Of a DNA stretch of 64,000 nt, positions 62,474 through 64,000 are shown piece after piece. Under the pieces are notes generated by a model that was given only the letters and a program-made list of their open reading frames with translations, did no database searches and had not been told where the DNA came from. The stretch covers positions 744,001-808,000 of the forward strand of contig NZ_CM001441.1 of NCBI RefSeq assembly GCF_000244895.1, written 5' to 3'. A program made the translations under genes and the position numbers. Source of the stretch: Desulfosporosinus youngiae DSM 17734. GTDB lineage: Bacteria; Bacillota; Desulfitobacteriia; Desulfitobacteriales; Desulfitobacteriaceae. Positions within the stretch are counted from its first letter, which is position 1; each line of letters begins with the position of its first letter.

Positions 62474-63910
62474 ATGACCAGTAATATAATGATTATTGAT
62501 GACTCTCCACAAGATAGAAAATTCATTAAGTTGATTTTAGAAAAGAGACTTAATGATGTTTGTGTGTTTGAAGCAGAAAATGGGCTTAATATTAACCAAA
62601 AGTTAGTGTCTAATAGAATACATATGTGCATTTTAGATATTATGATGCCTGTCAAAGACGGGTTTCAGGTATTAATGGATATGAAGCTGGATCCCAATGT
62701 AATGGATATACCTGTTATTGTTTGCTCGGGGATCGAAGATAAAAAAGCGATAGAGAGAGCTTTGACCCTTGGAGCATTTGACTATTTTTCAAAGCCTTTG
62801 AGTATAGAAGTAATGAAAACATCGCTGCCCTTGAAGGTTAGAAATGCTATAGAATTAATGAAAAGGAATGCTGAAATCTTTTATTTAAGTTATCATGACT
62901 GCCTGACGGAGGTTTATAATCGTAGATTTTGCGAGGAAGAAATGAAACGCTTAGATACTAAAAGGAATCTTCCCTTTTCAATCATTGTAGGGGACCTCAA
63001 TGGATTGAAGTTAGTCAATGATACCTTTGGCCACGGTCAGGGTGATAACCTTCTGAAGAAAGCGGCCGGAGCTATTCAAAGTGCCTGTCGCAGCGAGGAT
63101 ATTGTTGCCCGCTGGGGCGGTGATGAATTTATTATACTTTTGCCGAGAACGAAGCATGAAGAGGCTGAGGAAATCGTCAAACGTATTAAAACTATTTATG
63201 CCAGGGAACATGTAAATGGTATTCATGTAAGTATCTCCTTTGGATGGGCTACTAAGTATAAGTGCGAAGAAGAGATAACCAAAGTGTTCAAAGATGCGGA
63301 AGATGATATGTATAAAAATAAGACCTTTGAAAATGAAAGTGTAAGGAGCAATAGGATTAATACAATCATTGACACACTTCACGAAAAAAATCCAAGGGAA
63401 GAAATGCATTCAAAACGGGTTAGTGAACTATGCCAGGAAATTGGCAAAGAAATAGGGCTGACCGATATTGAAATCAGAAAACTTAAAGTTGGCGGCCTTC
63501 TTCATGATATAGGAAAAATCGCGATAGAAGAATCTATCCTTAATAAGATAGAAAAGCTTACAGAGCAGGAATGGCTTGAAATTAAGCGGCATCCCGAAAT
63601 AGGATACAGAATTTTAAGCTCCTCTCATGAAACCCTTGAATTAGCGGAATATATTCTGTCGCACCATGAACGATGGAATGGGACAGGATACCCTAAAGGT
63701 TTAAAGGGTGAAGCCATTCCCAAAATTGCCAGGATTATTGCGATTGCCGATAGTTACGATGCCATGACCAATGAACGCCCCTATCGCAAATCCTTAGAGG
63801 AAGAAGCCGTCATTGACGAAATTGTTCGGAACGCAGGGATACAGTTCGATCCTGAAATTTCAAGGATATTTGTTGAAAGAGTATTGGGCAGAAAAGAAGT
63901 TTTCTGTTGA
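62474..63910 (+). CDS. REC-GGDEF-HD-GYP cyclic-di-GMP protein
   Basis: The 478-aa protein has a receiver (MIIDDSPQDRKF, Asp in MCILDIMMPVKDG), a GGDEF domain and an HD-GYP domain. The GGDEF domain has the intact active site RWGGDEFI and an RxxD inhibition site (RSED) five residues before it. HD-GYP has the HD pair in LLHDIGKI and HHERWNGTGYPKG. It could both make and break down cyclic-di-GMP, switched by phosphorylation. AGGAGGGGAGG precedes ATG 62474. It is the output end of the signalling operon, linking sensing to the second messenger. Confidence 0.93.
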   Translation: MTSNIMIIDDSPQDRKFIKLILEKRLNDVCVFEAENGLNINQKLVSNRIHMCILDIMMPVKDGFQVLMDMKLDPNVMDIPVIVCSGIEDKKAIERALTLGAFDYFSKPLSIEVMKTSLPLKVRNAIELMKRNAEIFYLSYHDCLTEVYNRRFCEEEMKRLDTKRNLPFSIIVGDLNGLKLVNDTFGHGQGDNLLKKAAGAIQSACRSEDIVARWGGDEFIILLPRTKHEEAEEIVKRIKTIYAREHVNGIHVSISFGWATKYKCEEEITKVFKDAEDDMYKNKTFENESVRSNRINTIIDTLHEKNPREEMHSKRVSELCQEIGKEIGLTDIEIRKLKVGGLLHDIGKIAIEESILNKIEKLTEQEWLEIKRHPEIGYRILSSSHETLELAEYILSHHERWNGTGYPKGLKGEAIPKIARIIAIADSYDAMTNERPYRKSLEEEAVIDEIVRNAGIQFDPEISRIFVERVLGRKEVFC

Positions 63911-63955
63911 GCGGGAATGAAGCAATTTACTGACGGCCAGATATAGCTGAAGGCG

Positions 63956-63964
63956 TGTTATAAT
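63956..63964 (+). promoter_or_regulatory. Candidate extended -10 promoter at the window end
   Basis: TGTTATAAT (63956-63964) is an extended -10 element, but no clear -35 box lies 17 nt upstream. Any gene it drives is beyond the window. Confidence 0.4.
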
Positions 63965-64000
63965 GGGTAATAACTCTCTATGGGAAGGATCTAATGAGCA

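Overview
The window looks like chromosome from an anaerobic, spore-forming-lineage Firmicute, most likely Desulfosporosinus or Desulfitobacterium. This is inferred from gene families rather than from a search. The supporting families are a RACo-like ASKHA ATPase, LctP-type lactate permease, core-MetE-like methyltransferase, NhaC and KtrAB transporters, sigma-54 control of an acyl-CoA cluster, DUF1659/DUF2922 remnants, many TTG/GTG starts behind strong AGGAGG sites, and purine riboswitches. No rRNA, tRNA or CRISPR array was seen.

Layout. 1-7.5 kb: a lactate permease cut by the window edge, a double-GNAT protein, an NRDE/TANGO2 protein, a ferredoxin-less RACo-like ATPase, a soluble MCP-Cache protein whose leader carries a terminator, and a 275-bp MITE-like element with an exact 8-bp target duplication. 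7.5-13.4 kb: a PucG-like aminotransferase and a three-subunit xanthine-dehydrogenase-type hydroxylase. Each of these two units sits behind a PurBox-like pair, a sigma-A promoter, a purine riboswitch and a terminator, so they look like one purine-catabolic regulon. 13.4-17.1 kb: an accessory patch with a VapBC-type module between inverted REP sequences, a MazG-like protein, an AbrB/RelE-type module, a divergent receiver/XRE pair, and a decayed DUF2922 gene between two perfect palindromes. 17.1-25.4 kb: core-MetE-like protein, DegV, a 57-aa membrane protein, MsrAB, a zinc-ribbon protein, KtrAB and NhaC.

25.9-41.7 kb: a PAS/sigma-54 activator followed by three transcription units with sigma-54-type promoters (GG-N10-GC or near), each with an upstream TGTATACA-like site. 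The units hold a MaoC pair plus an ADP-forming acyl-CoA ligase, then a beta-oxidation set (crotonase, two acyl-CoA dehydrogenases, two 3-hydroxyacyl-CoA dehydrogenases, two thiolases), then a metallo-hydrolase and a DUF362 protein. Together they would oxidise an acyl-CoA to acetyl-CoA, with the ligase activating the acid or recovering ATP.

42-49.4 kb: glutamate synthase GltBD behind a leader terminator, then a CorA transporter. 49.7-64 kb: a TetR regulator and a complete chemosensory set (CheY, CheA, CheW, MCP, CheR, CheB, CheD) running into a hybrid kinase, receiver, HPt protein and REC-GGDEF-HD-GYP protein. This reads as a sensory array coupled to a phosphorelay and cyclic-di-GMP.

The most unusual non-coding feature is a GC-rich element of about 290 bp. 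There is one copy at 25.4 kb and two tandem copies at 61.4-62.0 kb inside the signalling operon. Its 17-bp closing stem is kept in all copies, including one compensatory base-pair change, and a 1-nt indel breaks any reading frame. It is the best candidate here for an undescribed structured RNA or non-autonomous element.
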